Part shown: positions 49,912 through 57,924 of the stretch, piece after piece | Position numbering within the stretch: position 1 is the first letter of the stretch | Layout of the letters: the number at the start of each line of letters is the position of its first letter | Source: Phytohabitans houttuyneae | GTDB lineage: Bacteria; Actinomycetota; Actinomycetes; Mycobacteriales; Micromonosporaceae | Assembly (NCBI RefSeq): GCF_011764425.1 | Contig: NZ_BLPF01000001.1 | Span: 2,409,001 to 2,473,000 of the forward strand | Length of the DNA: 64,000 nucleotides | Direction: 5' to 3' | Translations under genes and position numbers: made by a program | Notes under the pieces: model-generated | Seen by the model: the letters and a program-made list of their open reading frames with translations, nothing else | The model's database searches: none | Told to the model about the DNA's origin: nothing

Positions 49912-50230
49912 GCGAGGCGGCATGCTCTGACCGATGCGCAGTGGTGGTGTTGGAGCCTGTGTTGTCGGTGCCCTCGGGTCGGGGTCGTTTGCCCGACGCG
50001 ATCCGCTGGCGAGGCGCCGGTGTGGCCGGCCACGCACCCGCCCGGACCGTGTCCTGGCCGATAAGGCGCACACTGCAAGCCGCCGCGAGGATCAAAACGT
50101 GCATCCCCGAGCACGCTAACCAGGACGCCGACCGCAGGCCGCTCCAACGTGGACGACCCTCGCCGTCTGTTACACCCCACCCTCACCGCCGCCGCCATCA
50201 ACCAATGGCTACCAGGCCGCCCGCCACCCG
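49912..50230 (+). pseudogene. Decayed IS5-type transposase remnant
   Basis: Fragments in different frames: an N-terminal ALTDAQWW stretch at about 49925, then GRPRTRPDRVLADKAHTA and EHANQDADRRPLQRGRPS, which resemble the RPDRVLADKAY and IPEPADQ regions of IS5-family enzymes. The DDE core in between is deleted. No clear ends are seen. It lies between dxr and the tautomerase gene. Confidence 0.65.
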
Positions 50231-50319
50231 AGCCGGAGAAATCGTTTCTGGCAAGCCAACCAACCGCCCTAAACTGCCTAGTCGCACAGGCACCGATCTC
50301 CAAAACCGAGGAGTTGCCG

Positions 50320-50712
50320 ATGCCCCACGTGACGCTCTACGCGCTGGAAGACCAGCTCGCCGGGCGTGAACCCGGCCTAATCACCGAGCTGACCAGCGCC
50401 GTCGTGTCCGTGTACGGCGAATGGGTCCGAAGCTCCGTCGACGTCAAGCTCGTTGGCATCCCCGCCGGGCGTTGGGCGCGCGGCGGAGCGGCCGTCGCCA
50501 CCGCCGCGCCTTCGGTCACGTTCGGCATGCGCGAGGAAGTGTTCGCACGGGAAGACGCGGCCAGGGTCATCGCGCGACTCGTCGCCGCTTTTACCGATGC
50601 CGTCGTTGCGGTGTTCGGCGACGCCTGTCGCGACGACGTGCTCGTCGAACTCGTCGGCCAACCCACATCCCGCTCCGGGCTCGGCGGGAGGGTCATAAGC
50701 GAGGGCGGCTAG
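50320..50712 (+). CDS. Tautomerase-superfamily protein
   Basis: 130 residues from ATG 50320, with GAGGAG at 50308-50313. It begins [15 protein letters not shown], leaving Pro at position 2 as the likely catalytic base after Met removal. The length is twice that of 4-oxalocrotonate tautomerase, like the fused beta-alpha-beta members (cis-CaaD/MSAD group). The second half ([20 protein letters not shown]... DVLVELVG) fits a repeat. The substrate is unknown. Its end overlaps the convergent HxlR gene by 20 bp. Confidence 0.75.
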   Translation: MPHVTLYALEDQLAGREPGLITELTSAVVSVYGEWVRSSVDVKLVGIPAGRWARGGAAVATAAPSVTFGMREEVFAREDAARVIARLVAAFTDAVVAVFGDACRDDVLVELVGQPTSRSGLGGRVISEGG

Positions 50713-51076
50713 CCTCGTAGGCCGCTCGGCTGGCTTCGACGTGTGGCACGTGCTCGATGGCCCACCCGGCCAGCGCAGAGCCGGCGCGATGAGGCTCTTG
50801 CCGGTCTGGGTCAGCGTGTACTCCACCCGTGGCGGGACCTCCGCGTACACCGTGCGGGACACCCAACCGTCGCGCTCGAGGTTTCGCAGGGTCAGGGTCA
50901 GCATGCGCTGAGAGATCCCCGGGCACCTGCTGGTGCAGGTCGCTGAAGCGGACCGGCCCCTGGTCGAGAGTCGCCACGATCAGCAGCGTCCATTTGTTGC
51001 ATATCCGGTCCAGGATCGCGCGCAATGTGCGGCCGCCATCGCCCCGGATCATGCCCGTGACCCAATACTGACGCAT
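50693..51076 (-). CDS. HxlR-family regulator, with two compensating frame errors
   Basis: The winged-helix start is [32 protein letters not shown]. Then an extra base near 50938 moves the family's [19 protein letters not shown] and [14 protein letters not shown] to another frame. A missing base near 50775 returns to the first frame, with [19 protein letters not shown] at the end. Repairing both gives a normal HxlR protein of about 125 residues. The start is uncertain (ATG 51076 chosen). It is divergent from the DoxX-like gene, a common HxlR partner arrangement. Confidence 0.75.
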   Translation of the reverse strand: MRQYWVTGMIRGDGGRTLRAILDRICNKWTLLIVATLDQGPVRFSDLHQQVPGDLSAHADPDPAKPRARRLGVPHGVRGGPATGGVHADPDRQEPHRAGSALAGWAIEHVPHVEASRAAYEASRPRL

Positions 51077-51142
51077 GATGTGGCCACGCACTTCGCGTAA
51101 CCATCCTGGTCGTCGCGATGCGCCTGTCACCGAGGGGCCCTC

Positions 51143-51507
51143 GTGGAACTCGCCTACTGGATCATCGCCGCGCTGTTGGCCGCGTTTACCTGTACGCCGG
51201 AGGCAGGAAAGTCGTCCAAACTCGGGAGCGGCTCGAACCCATGATGGGCTGGGTCGACCGCATCCCCATGCCGGTGGTCAGGACCATCGGCGTGCTGGAG
51301 GTGCTCGGCGCGGCCGGGCTGATCCTGCCACCACTGACCGGCATCGCGGCCTGGCTCGCCGTCGCCGCGGCGGTCGGCCTCGCCCTGATCCAGGTCGGCG
51401 GCATCGTGGTCCACCTGTCCCGCAACGAGGCTCGACTGATCGGCCTCAACATCACGCTGCTCGCCGCCGCCGCCGCGGCCGCCTGGCTAGGCACCACCTG
51501 GCTCTGA
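51143..51507 (+). CDS. DoxX-like membrane protein, frameshifted near N-terminus
   Basis: GTG 51143 gives MELAYWIIAALLAAF in one frame. After one missing T near 51186, the other frame continues YLYAGGRKVVQTRERLEPMMG and three hydrophobic segments, including VVRTIGVLEVLGAAGLILPP. This matches small four-helix DoxX/DUF-type proteins, often next to HxlR regulators. Function is unknown; a redox-related membrane role is suggested for relatives. The C-terminus overlaps the convergent map gene by 21 bp. Confidence 0.75.
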
Positions 51508-52296
51508 GCCGGCCGAAGCCGGGGGCACGGGCTCGCGCCGCGTGAGCACCAAGGGGGCGTCCTCGGTGATGGCGACCGTGTGCTCGGAGTGCGCCGTGCG
51601 TGAGCCGTCGGCCGAGCGGATGGTCCAGCCGTCGGGGTCGTACACGATCCGGTCGGTCGTGCGGGCCAGCCACGGTTCGAGGGCGAGGGTCAGTCCCGGC
51701 CGCAGCTTGAGGCCACGCCCGGCCTGGCCCTTGTTCGAAACGTGCGGCTCCTCGTGCATGGTGCGCCCGATGCCATGGCCGCCGAACTCGGTGTTGACCG
51801 GATAGCCGTAGCTGTTGGCCACCGCCCAGATGGCCGCCGAGATGTCCCCCAGGCGGTTGCCCGGACGCGCCACCTCGATCGCCGCCTCCAAGGCTTCCTC
51901 GGTGGCGCGGATGATCCGCAGGTCCTCCTCGGCCGCGGTACCAACGATGACAGTGCGCGCCGAGTCGGCCACCCAGCCGTCGATGCCGACCGCGATGTCC
52001 GCGCTGAGCACGTCGCCGTCCCGCAGCGTGTAGTCGTGGGGCAGGCCGTGCAGCACGGCGTCGTTGACCGACAGGCAGATCACGTTGCGGAACGGGCCTC
52101 GTCCGAAAGACGGCGCATAGTCCCAGTAGCACGACTCCGCCCCGCGCCGCTTGATCATGCCGCGCGCGTGGTGCTCCAGGTCCAGGAGGTTGACACCCAC
52201 GTCGGCGAGCCGGCCGACCTCGGTGAGCACCTCGGCGACGAAACGCCCGGCCACGTGCATGCGTTCGATCTCCGCAGGCGTCTTGAGCTCAATCAC
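51487..52296 (-). CDS. map: Methionine aminopeptidase type I
   Basis: About 269 residues from GTG 52296, preceded by GAGG at good spacing; the open frame further upstream crosses the operators and is not used. Metal ligands: DIAVGIDGW and DSARTVIVG (Asp), GGHGIGRTMHEEPHV (His), ALEPWL (Glu), HSEHTVAITE (Glu). It removes the initiator Met from new proteins. It is probably an additional map copy, not the ribosomal-operon one. It is divergent from an XRE regulator with shared operators. Confidence 0.92.
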   Translation of the reverse strand: MIELKTPAEIERMHVAGRFVAEVLTEVGRLADVGVNLLDLEHHARGMIKRRGAESCYWDYAPSFGRGPFRNVICLSVNDAVLHGLPHDYTLRDGDVLSADIAVGIDGWVADSARTVIVGTAAEEDLRIIRATEEALEAAIEVARPGNRLGDISAAIWAVANSYGYPVNTEFGGHGIGRTMHEEPHVSNKGQAGRGLKLRPGLTLALEPWLARTTDRIVYDPDGWTIRSADGSRTAHSEHTVAITEDAPLVLTRREPVPPASAGSEPGGA

Positions 52297-52322
52297 GAGT
52301 ACCTCGCGCAAGAGAGGGTGTC

Positions 52323-52368
52323 GGTATAGTAATACCGGCACACTAACACTTGCCGGTATAGTAATACC
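52323..52368. promoter_or_regulatory. Two identical 14-bp operators GGTATAGTAATACC between map and XRE gene
   Basis: Copies at 52323-52336 and 52355-52368, each with arms GGTAT/ATACC around AGTA, 32 bp apart (about three DNA turns), so a regulator could bind both on one face. They lie 27-70 bp upstream of the map start and just before the XRE start at 52387, and they cover likely -10 sequences (TATAGT, TATACC). The adjacent XRE protein is the natural candidate to bind them. Confidence 0.85.
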
Positions 52369-52386
52369 AGCCATATCCTGGGGCGC

Positions 52387-52655
52387 ATGGTCCGCCACCC
52401 GCTCACCCCCGAGCAGATCGAAGCCGGCAGGCGCCTGGGCGCCCTGCTGCGCCACGCGCGAGCGGGACGCGACCTGGCCGAGGTCGCGCAGGCGGCGGGC
52501 ATCTCGCCGGAGACCCTCCGCAAGATCGAGACCGGACGGCTACCCTCCCCGGCTTCGGCACGATCATCCGTCTCGGTGAGGCGCTCAACCTGCCGGTCCA
52601 AGAGCTGGCCGCCACCTGGCGCGGCAGCGACCTGCCGCTGGAAGCCGTCTCCTAG
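52387..52655 (+). CDS. XRE-family helix-turn-helix regulator, frameshifted
   Basis: About 89 residues. MVRHPLTPEQIEAGRRLG and AEVAQAAGISPETLRKIETG form the helix-turn-helix. After RLPSPA the frame breaks; one added C near 52552 gives FGTIIRLGEALNLPVQELA and an end SDLPLEAVS with TAG at 52653-52655. The protein would bind the twin operators at 52323-52368 and control itself and map. Without repair, the second half of the domain is lost. Confidence 0.8.
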
Positions 52656-52679
52656 AGGACCCACTTTCAAGGGATTTGG

Positions 52680-52743
52680 GCTACCGCGATGTCCGCGGTG
52701 GTCCGGACCGTTGCTCCCGCGGCCTCACCCTCCGCTGTGGTCC
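52680..52743 (+). repeat. Intergenic repeat copy C (about 64 bp)
   Basis: Same sequence as copy A at 45454-45517 with one visible mismatch, 24 bp after the XRE stop and 7.2 kb away from copy A. Copies in the same orientation after different genes argue for a mobile or dispersed intergenic element. Confidence 0.9.
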
Positions 52744-52856
52744 ACCACGTCCGGCACTTTGTGATCGTGGACCCCCGTGGCCCCGGAGGGGCAGCAGACG
52801 TCCACGCGGCCGGACCGCAGGGATCGGTGGTCCACTATGCCCCGGCGTTGGCCGGG

Positions 52857-53256
52857 GTGAGTTGACGGACAAGGCGTGGGCGGCGGTTGAGCCGTTGCTG
52901 TCTGAGCCGGGCGTGCGGTCTGGTCGGTGGCATGAGCACCCGCCAGGGACCAACGGGATTCTGCGGAAGCTGCGCCAGGGGCGCCGTGACGCGTAGGTTC
53001 CTCGATTGTGCGAGCTCACCAGCATGCGGCTGGTGGTCGGCAAGGGGGCGCCAGCGGCGTCCTGGTGGCGGCGACGGACCATGAGGCGATGGGCCGCTCC
53101 CGGGGCGGACTGACCACGAAGATCCACTTGCTGTCGACGGTCGTAGTTGACCACTTTTCGATCCTGCTCACCGGCGGACAGGCCGGTGACAACCCGCAGC
53201 TACTCAACCTGTTGGACGCGATCGCCATCCGCAAGGCCTGGCACACCATCCCGTAA
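52857..53256 (+). pseudogene. Decayed IS5-type transposase remnant
   Basis: The first frame gives ELTDKAWAAVEPLLSEPG and HPPGTNGILRKLRQG, the usual N-terminus of IS5-group enzymes. After a deletion, another frame gives RSRGGLTTKIHLLS and LLTGGQAGDNPQLL, part of the DDE domain, and ends at a stop at 53254-53256. Frames differ and the middle and end are missing, so it cannot transpose by itself. No terminal inverted repeats were found. Confidence 0.85.
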
Positions 53257-53364
53257 CCATCCGATCAGACCGCCCGCCACCGGCCTTCGCTGCGGACAGC
53301 TACCGACACTCACCACCCGACATGCCGAACGGAACGCTCTCATGATCGGCGGGACACCAGCCGC

Positions 53365-55521
53365 TCAGGGGCGTCCGGCGGGCTCGGGTTCGCGGGCGGG
53401 TTCGGCGACGGCGCTCTCCCGGATGCCGTAGCGGCGGTAGACGCGGCCCAGCGGGCCCGGCGCCCACCAGTTCCAGCGGCCCAGCAGCCGCATCGTCGCC
53501 GGTACCAGCAGAGCGCGGACGAGCGTCGCGTCCACCACGATGGCGACGATCATGCCGACGCCGATCAGCTTGACGAACATGATGCCGCCGGTCGCGAAGC
53601 CGGCCACCACCACGATGAGCAGCAGCGCCGCGGCGGTGATGATGCGGCCGGTCGCGGCGAGCCCGCGCGCCACCGACGCGGTGTTGGCGCCGGTGCGGTC
53701 CCACTCCTCGCGCACCCGGGATAACAGAAACACCTCGTAGTCCGTGGCGAGTCCGAACAGGACGGCCAGCATCAGGATCGGGCTGCTCGGCTCGATGAAG
53801 CCGCTCGGCGTAAACCGCAGCAGGTCGGCCAGGTGGCCGTCCTGGAAGATCCAGACCACGACGCCGAACGAGGCGCCGATCGAGACGAGGTTCATGAGCA
53901 CAGCCTTGATCGGCAGTACGACCGAGCCGAACGCGAGGAAGAGCAGCACCAGCGTGGCCGCAGCCATGATCAAGGCCATCCAGGGCAGCCGCGAGGCGAG
54001 GCTGGATACCAGGTCGATGTCGGCGGCGGTACGGCCGGTGACCATCACGTCGGCGCCTTCCGGCTCGGGCAGGTCGCGGATCGCGCGGACCGTGTCCTGC
54101 GCGGTGTCGCTGGTCGGCTCGCCGGTGTACGTGGCGGACAGCAGCGTCGACTCGCCCCGGTTGGCGGTCACCTGCACCCCGGTCACGCCCGGCACCTGCC
54201 CCACCCGCTCGGCGAACCGCTGTGCCTCGGCCGCGGGCACGCCGGATACCAGCACCTCGATCGGCCCCACCGTGCTGCCGGGGAACTCGGCCGCCATCCG
54301 GTCCGCGACCACCCTCGGCCCGCTCCCGGCCGGCAGCACCCGCTCGTCGAAGCCGCCGAACTCCATCCGCAGCGCGGGCACGGCGAAGACGGCGAGGATC
54401 GCGACCACGCCGACCACGTACAGCCAGGGGCGACGCATCACGCTGCGGGCCAACCGTGCCCACCCCGCGCCGGTCGTGTGCTCGCGGCGGCGCCACGGGG
54501 TGGGGATGCGCAGCGCGTTCACCCGGGGGCCGAGCACGGCGAGCAGCGCCGGCAGGACCGTCAGCGCGCCGAGCATCGCCACCAGCACGGCGGCCATGCC
54601 GCCGAACCCCATCGAGCGGAGGAAGACCTGCGGGTAGATCAGCAGGCTGGCCAGGGCGAGCGCGATCGTGAGACCGGAGACCATCACGGTACGGCCGGCG
54701 GTGATCATGGTTCGCTGTATCGCGGTCGAGGTGTCGTGGCCGGCGGCCAGCTCCTCGCGGAAGCGGCTGACCACGAACAGCGCGTAGTCGATCGCCATGC
54801 CCAGGCCGATCAGCGTGATCACGTTGACCGCGAAGACGGAGATGTCGGTGACGAGCGTGAGCAGGCGTACGGCCAGGAACGCGCCGAGGATGGCCAGCCC
54901 GCCGACCAGCAGCGGCATGCCGGCCGCCACCAGGCCACCGAAAATGATCACGAGCAGCACCAGCAGTACCGGCAGGGATAGCGTCTCGGCGCGGATCAGG
55001 TCGCGCTCGGTCTGGTCGTTCGCCTCGTACCCGAACGGCACCGAGCCGCCCGCCTCGGTGGTCAGGCCCGGCGCGTCCAGGACCGGCGCCACCCGCTCGT
55101 ACGCCGCGGTCTTGTCATCCGGCTCGACCGCTCGCAGCTGCACGACCGCGTACGTGGCGTGGCGGTCGGTGGAGACGAGGTTGGGCGCCTGCGTGTCGTA
55201 CCAGCTCGTCACGCTCGCGACCTCGGGCAGCGTGCGGACCTCGGCGAGCGTGGCGGTGACCGGGTCGCGGAAGGCGGGCTGGTCGACGGTGGCGGCGGCG
55301 CTGGAGTAGAGGACGAGCACGTCCACGTCCTGGTTGCCGAGCTCGGCGATGATCCGCTCGCGCGCCTTCGTGGACTCGCTGGCCGGGTCGTCGAAGCCCC
55401 CGCCGGTCAGCTTGCCGAACACGCCCGTGCCCCAGGTCGCGCCCACCACGACGAGCACCGCCGCGGCCGCCAGCACTCCCCACCGCAGCCGGACGACCGC
55501 CCTACCCCACCACGCGAACAT
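53365..55521 (-). CDS. MMPL-family RND-type membrane transporter
   Basis: 718 residues, intact. Twelve membrane spans in two halves, with large soluble loops after the first and seventh. Family marks: GLGMAIDYALFVVSRFREE in the first half and FGLATDYEVFLLSRVREEW in the second, both carrying the Asp-Tyr pair of the proton relay. The family exports lipids, siderophores or drugs in actinobacteria. It is divergent from a TetR regulator with an operator-like site between them, so efflux induced by a ligand is likely. Confidence 0.93.
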   Translation of the reverse strand: MFAWWGRAVVRLRWGVLAAAAVLVVVGATWGTGVFGKLTGGGFDDPASESTKARERIIAELGNQDVDVLVLYSSAAATVDQPAFRDPVTATLAEVRTLPEVASVTSWYDTQAPNLVSTDRHATYAVVQLRAVEPDDKTAAYERVAPVLDAPGLTTEAGGSVPFGYEANDQTERDLIRAETLSLPVLLVLLVIIFGGLVAAGMPLLVGGLAILGAFLAVRLLTLVTDISVFAVNVITLIGLGMAIDYALFVVSRFREELAAGHDTSTAIQRTMITAGRTVMVSGLTIALALASLLIYPQVFLRSMGFGGMAAVLVAMLGALTVLPALLAVLGPRVNALRIPTPWRRREHTTGAGWARLARSVMRRPWLYVVGVVAILAVFAVPALRMEFGGFDERVLPAGSGPRVVADRMAAEFPGSTVGPIEVLVSGVPAAEAQRFAERVGQVPGVTGVQVTANRGESTLLSATYTGEPTSDTAQDTVRAIRDLPEPEGADVMVTGRTAADIDLVSSLASRLPWMALIMAAATLVLLFLAFGSVVLPIKAVLMNLVSIGASFGVVVWIFQDGHLADLLRFTPSGFIEPSSPILMLAVLFGLATDYEVFLLSRVREEWDRTGANTASVARGLAATGRIITAAALLLIVVVAGFATGGIMFVKLIGVGMIVAIVVDATLVRALLVPATMRLLGRWNWWAPGPLGRVYRRYGIRESAVAEPAREPEPAGRP

Positions 55522-55572
55522 GCGCTTACCCCCAGGCCCACAACCGCTAAGCTGTAATAGCCGATCAGTCAG

Positions 55573-55587
55573 GTGAACGATGTTTAC
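55573..55587. promoter_or_regulatory. Imperfect palindrome GTGAAC-GAT-GTTTAC between MMPL and TetR genes
   Basis: A 15-bp site with one mismatch between its six-base arms, in the AT-richer 108-bp divergent intergenic region. TetR-family proteins usually bind such a site next to their own gene and repress both directions. A candidate only. Confidence 0.45.
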
Positions 55588-55629
55588 TATCGCAATCGCC
55601 GTTTCCGAGCGTCAAGGGGGTTCGCGCTT

Positions 55630-56337
55630 ATGACGGCTACGTCACCGTCCCGGCGGGAACGCCTGCGCACGGCCACCGTCTCCGAAATCAAGGAGGGCGC
55701 TCGCAAGCTGCTGGTCACCGGCGGCCCGCCGGCCATCTCGCTGCGCGCCATCGCCCGCGACATGGGCATGACCGCACCCGCCATCTACCGGTACTTCCCC
55801 AGCCTCGAAGCGCTCGTCATAGCGCTCGCCGAAGACCTGATGGCCGAGGTCGCCGCCGTCGTGGCCGAGGCGAGCGATGCGGCCGGCGAGGACCCGGGGC
55901 GCCAGCTCGCGGCGATGGCCCGCGCGTACCGGGCGTGGGCGGTCGCCAACCCGGTCGAGTTCGGCCTCGTCTTCGGCGCGGCGGTGCCGGGCGTCGGCGA
56001 CCTCGGCCTCGAGTGCCTGCCCGACGACCCGGGAGCCGACCTCGGCCGGCCGTACCTGGCCGCGTTCCTCAAGCTGTGGCAGCGCAAGCCGTGGCCCACG
56101 CCGCCCCGCGAGTACATGCTTGAGCACCTCGGCCCCTACCTCGGCCCGCTGCGCGAGGTGCACGGCGACCTTCCGATCGAGGTGGCGTACACCTTCCTGT
56201 CCGGTTGGGCGCGGCTCTACGGCATGGTCGCGATGGAGGTGTTTCACCAGGTGCGGTGGGCGCTGACCAAGCCGGAGGCGCTCTTCGAGGCCGAGATCGT
56301 CCAATTCCTGAGCCAGGTGGGCGCGCTGCCTGAGTAG
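55630..56337 (+). CDS. TetR-family regulator with WHG-type C-terminal domain
   Basis: 235 residues from ATG 55630, with AAGGGGG upstream; the longer frame to 55573 covers the operator and is not used. The helix-turn-helix is ISLRAIARDMGMTAPAIYRYFPSLEALV. The C-terminal ligand part contains YRAWAVANPVEFGLVFG and FLSGWARLYGMVAMEVF, like TetR proteins with a WHG domain. It is divergent from the MMPL transporter and 10 bp before an FAD oxidoreductase gene. Confidence 0.9.
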   Translation: MTATSPSRRERLRTATVSEIKEGARKLLVTGGPPAISLRAIARDMGMTAPAIYRYFPSLEALVIALAEDLMAEVAAVVAEASDAAGEDPGRQLAAMARAYRAWAVANPVEFGLVFGAAVPGVGDLGLECLPDDPGADLGRPYLAAFLKLWQRKPWPTPPREYMLEHLGPYLGPLREVHGDLPIEVAYTFLSGWARLYGMVAMEVFHQVRWALTKPEALFEAEIVQFLSQVGALPE

Positions 56338-56347
56338 GGTGCCAGAC

Positions 56348-57889
56348 ATGAGCGAGACTCGCGCGGACGTGGTGATCGTCGGAGCCGGACACAACGGGCT
56401 CGTCTCCGCCGTCCTGCTGGCCCGGGCCGGCCTTTCCGTCGTCGTGCTGGAGGCCGCCGACGTGATCGGCGGCGCGGCCCGCACCGAGCACCCGTTCCCG
56501 CGGGTGCCGGGCCTGGGCCACTCCACCGGCTCGTACCTGCTCGGCCTCATGCCTCCCGAGCTGCTCAAGACGCTCGACGTCGACATCCCGGTGCTGCGCC
56601 GCGACCCGCACTACTTCCTGCCCACGCGCGGCGACGCGTACCTGCTCTTCGGCACCGACCGCGAGTCCACCCGCGCCCAGATGGCACGCTTCTTCTCGCC
56701 CGAGGACGTGGCCGCCGACGACGCGATGCAGGCGGAGATCGCCGCCCTCCGCGACGACCTCGGTCCCGCCTGGCTGGCCGAGCCGCTGCCCGTCGAGGAG
56801 ACCGCCGACCGCTACATCCGGCCCGCGCTCCAGCAGACCTTCATCGACCTGGTACGCGGCTCGGTCGCCGACTACCTCGCGCGCTTCGACTTCCGCTCCG
56901 AGCTGCTCGTGTCCATGTACGCGGTCACCGACGGCCTCTCCGGCCTCAACGCCGGCCCCGACGACCCGGGCACCGGTCACAACTTCCTGGCGCACAACAT
57001 GTGCCGGCTCCCGGGTGCCGACGGCACATGGATGATCGCCAAGGGCGGCATGGGCACCGTCTCCCGGACCTTCGCCGACGCCGCACGCGCCGCCGGGGCC
57101 CAGATTTTCACCGGTACCAAAGTGAAGCAGATCTCCCTCGACAGCGGCGCGGCGTCCGGCGTCGTCCTGGAAGACGGGCGGTCGGTGCACGCGAACGTGG
57201 TGTTGGGCGCGTGCGACCCGTACCGGCTGATCGAGCTGTTGCCCGACGGCGCGCTGCCGGCGCCGCTCGCCGCGCGCATGGCGGAGGTCCGCCGCCCCGG
57301 CACCACCCTCAAGGTCAACCTGGCCCTGTCCGACCTGCCCCGCTTCACCTGCCTGCCGGCGGACGCGCCCAGCCCGTTCGGCGCGACGATCCACCTCCTG
57401 CCCTACCAGGACTCGCCGATGGCCTCGCTCCGTGCGATGTGGACGGACGTGGTCGCGGGGCGGCTGCCCGCCGAGCCGACCATCGAGTGGTACCTGCACA
57501 CCACAGTGGACCCGTCGCTGCAGGACGAGGGAGGGCACCACTCGTCGGCCCTGTTCGTACAGTCGGTGCCCGCCACCATCACCGACGAGCAGGTGCCGTC
57601 CTATGTGGAGCACCTGCTGTCCATCTGCGACTCGTACGCGCCAGGCTCGTCGGCCCTCGTCGCGGACGCGTTTCCGCTGACCCCGTCCGGGATCGAGCGG
57701 CACTTCGGCATCACCGGCGGCCACATCCACCACATCGACAACACGGTCTCCTTCACCGACCGGATGCCTTATGCGACGGGCATCGACGGCGTGTACGCGG
57801 GCAGTGCCGGCTGCTTCCCGGCCGGCTCGGTGATCGGCGCCGCCGGCCACAACGCCGCGATGCGCATCCTCCGCGACCTGGGCCGCTGA
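56348..57889 (+). CDS. FAD-dependent oxidoreductase of the phytoene desaturase/PYROXD2-like group
   Basis: 513 residues. The N-terminal dinucleotide site is VVIVGAGHNGLVSAVLLARAG followed by VLEAADVIGGAART. The C-terminal GVYAGSAGCFPAGSVIGAAG closes the FAD pocket, as in amine oxidase/carotenoid desaturase relatives. ATG 56348 is chosen; GTG 56339 is also in frame. No phytoene synthase or other carotenoid gene is near, so a carotenoid role is not supported. It follows TetR closely and may be cotranscribed with it. Confidence 0.88.
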   Translation: MSETRADVVIVGAGHNGLVSAVLLARAGLSVVVLEAADVIGGAARTEHPFPRVPGLGHSTGSYLLGLMPPELLKTLDVDIPVLRRDPHYFLPTRGDAYLLFGTDRESTRAQMARFFSPEDVAADDAMQAEIAALRDDLGPAWLAEPLPVEETADRYIRPALQQTFIDLVRGSVADYLARFDFRSELLVSMYAVTDGLSGLNAGPDDPGTGHNFLAHNMCRLPGADGTWMIAKGGMGTVSRTFADAARAAGAQIFTGTKVKQISLDSGAASGVVLEDGRSVHANVVLGACDPYRLIELLPDGALPAPLAARMAEVRRPGTTLKVNLALSDLPRFTCLPADAPSPFGATIHLLPYQDSPMASLRAMWTDVVAGRLPAEPTIEWYLHTTVDPSLQDEGGHHSSALFVQSVPATITDEQVPSYVEHLLSICDSYAPGSSALVADAFPLTPSGIERHFGITGGHIHHIDNTVSFTDRMPYATGIDGVYAGSAGCFPAGSVIGAAGHNAAMRILRDLGR

Positions 57890-57924
57890 CCGGGGAGTCA
57901 GCCTCGGGAGTGGCGGGAGTTGAG

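Noticed and set aside
56348-57889. Carotenoid biosynthesis locus
   Set aside because: The FAD protein resembles phytoene desaturases, but no phytoene synthase, cyclase or other carotenoid gene is near; the PYROXD2-like group is a better fit.
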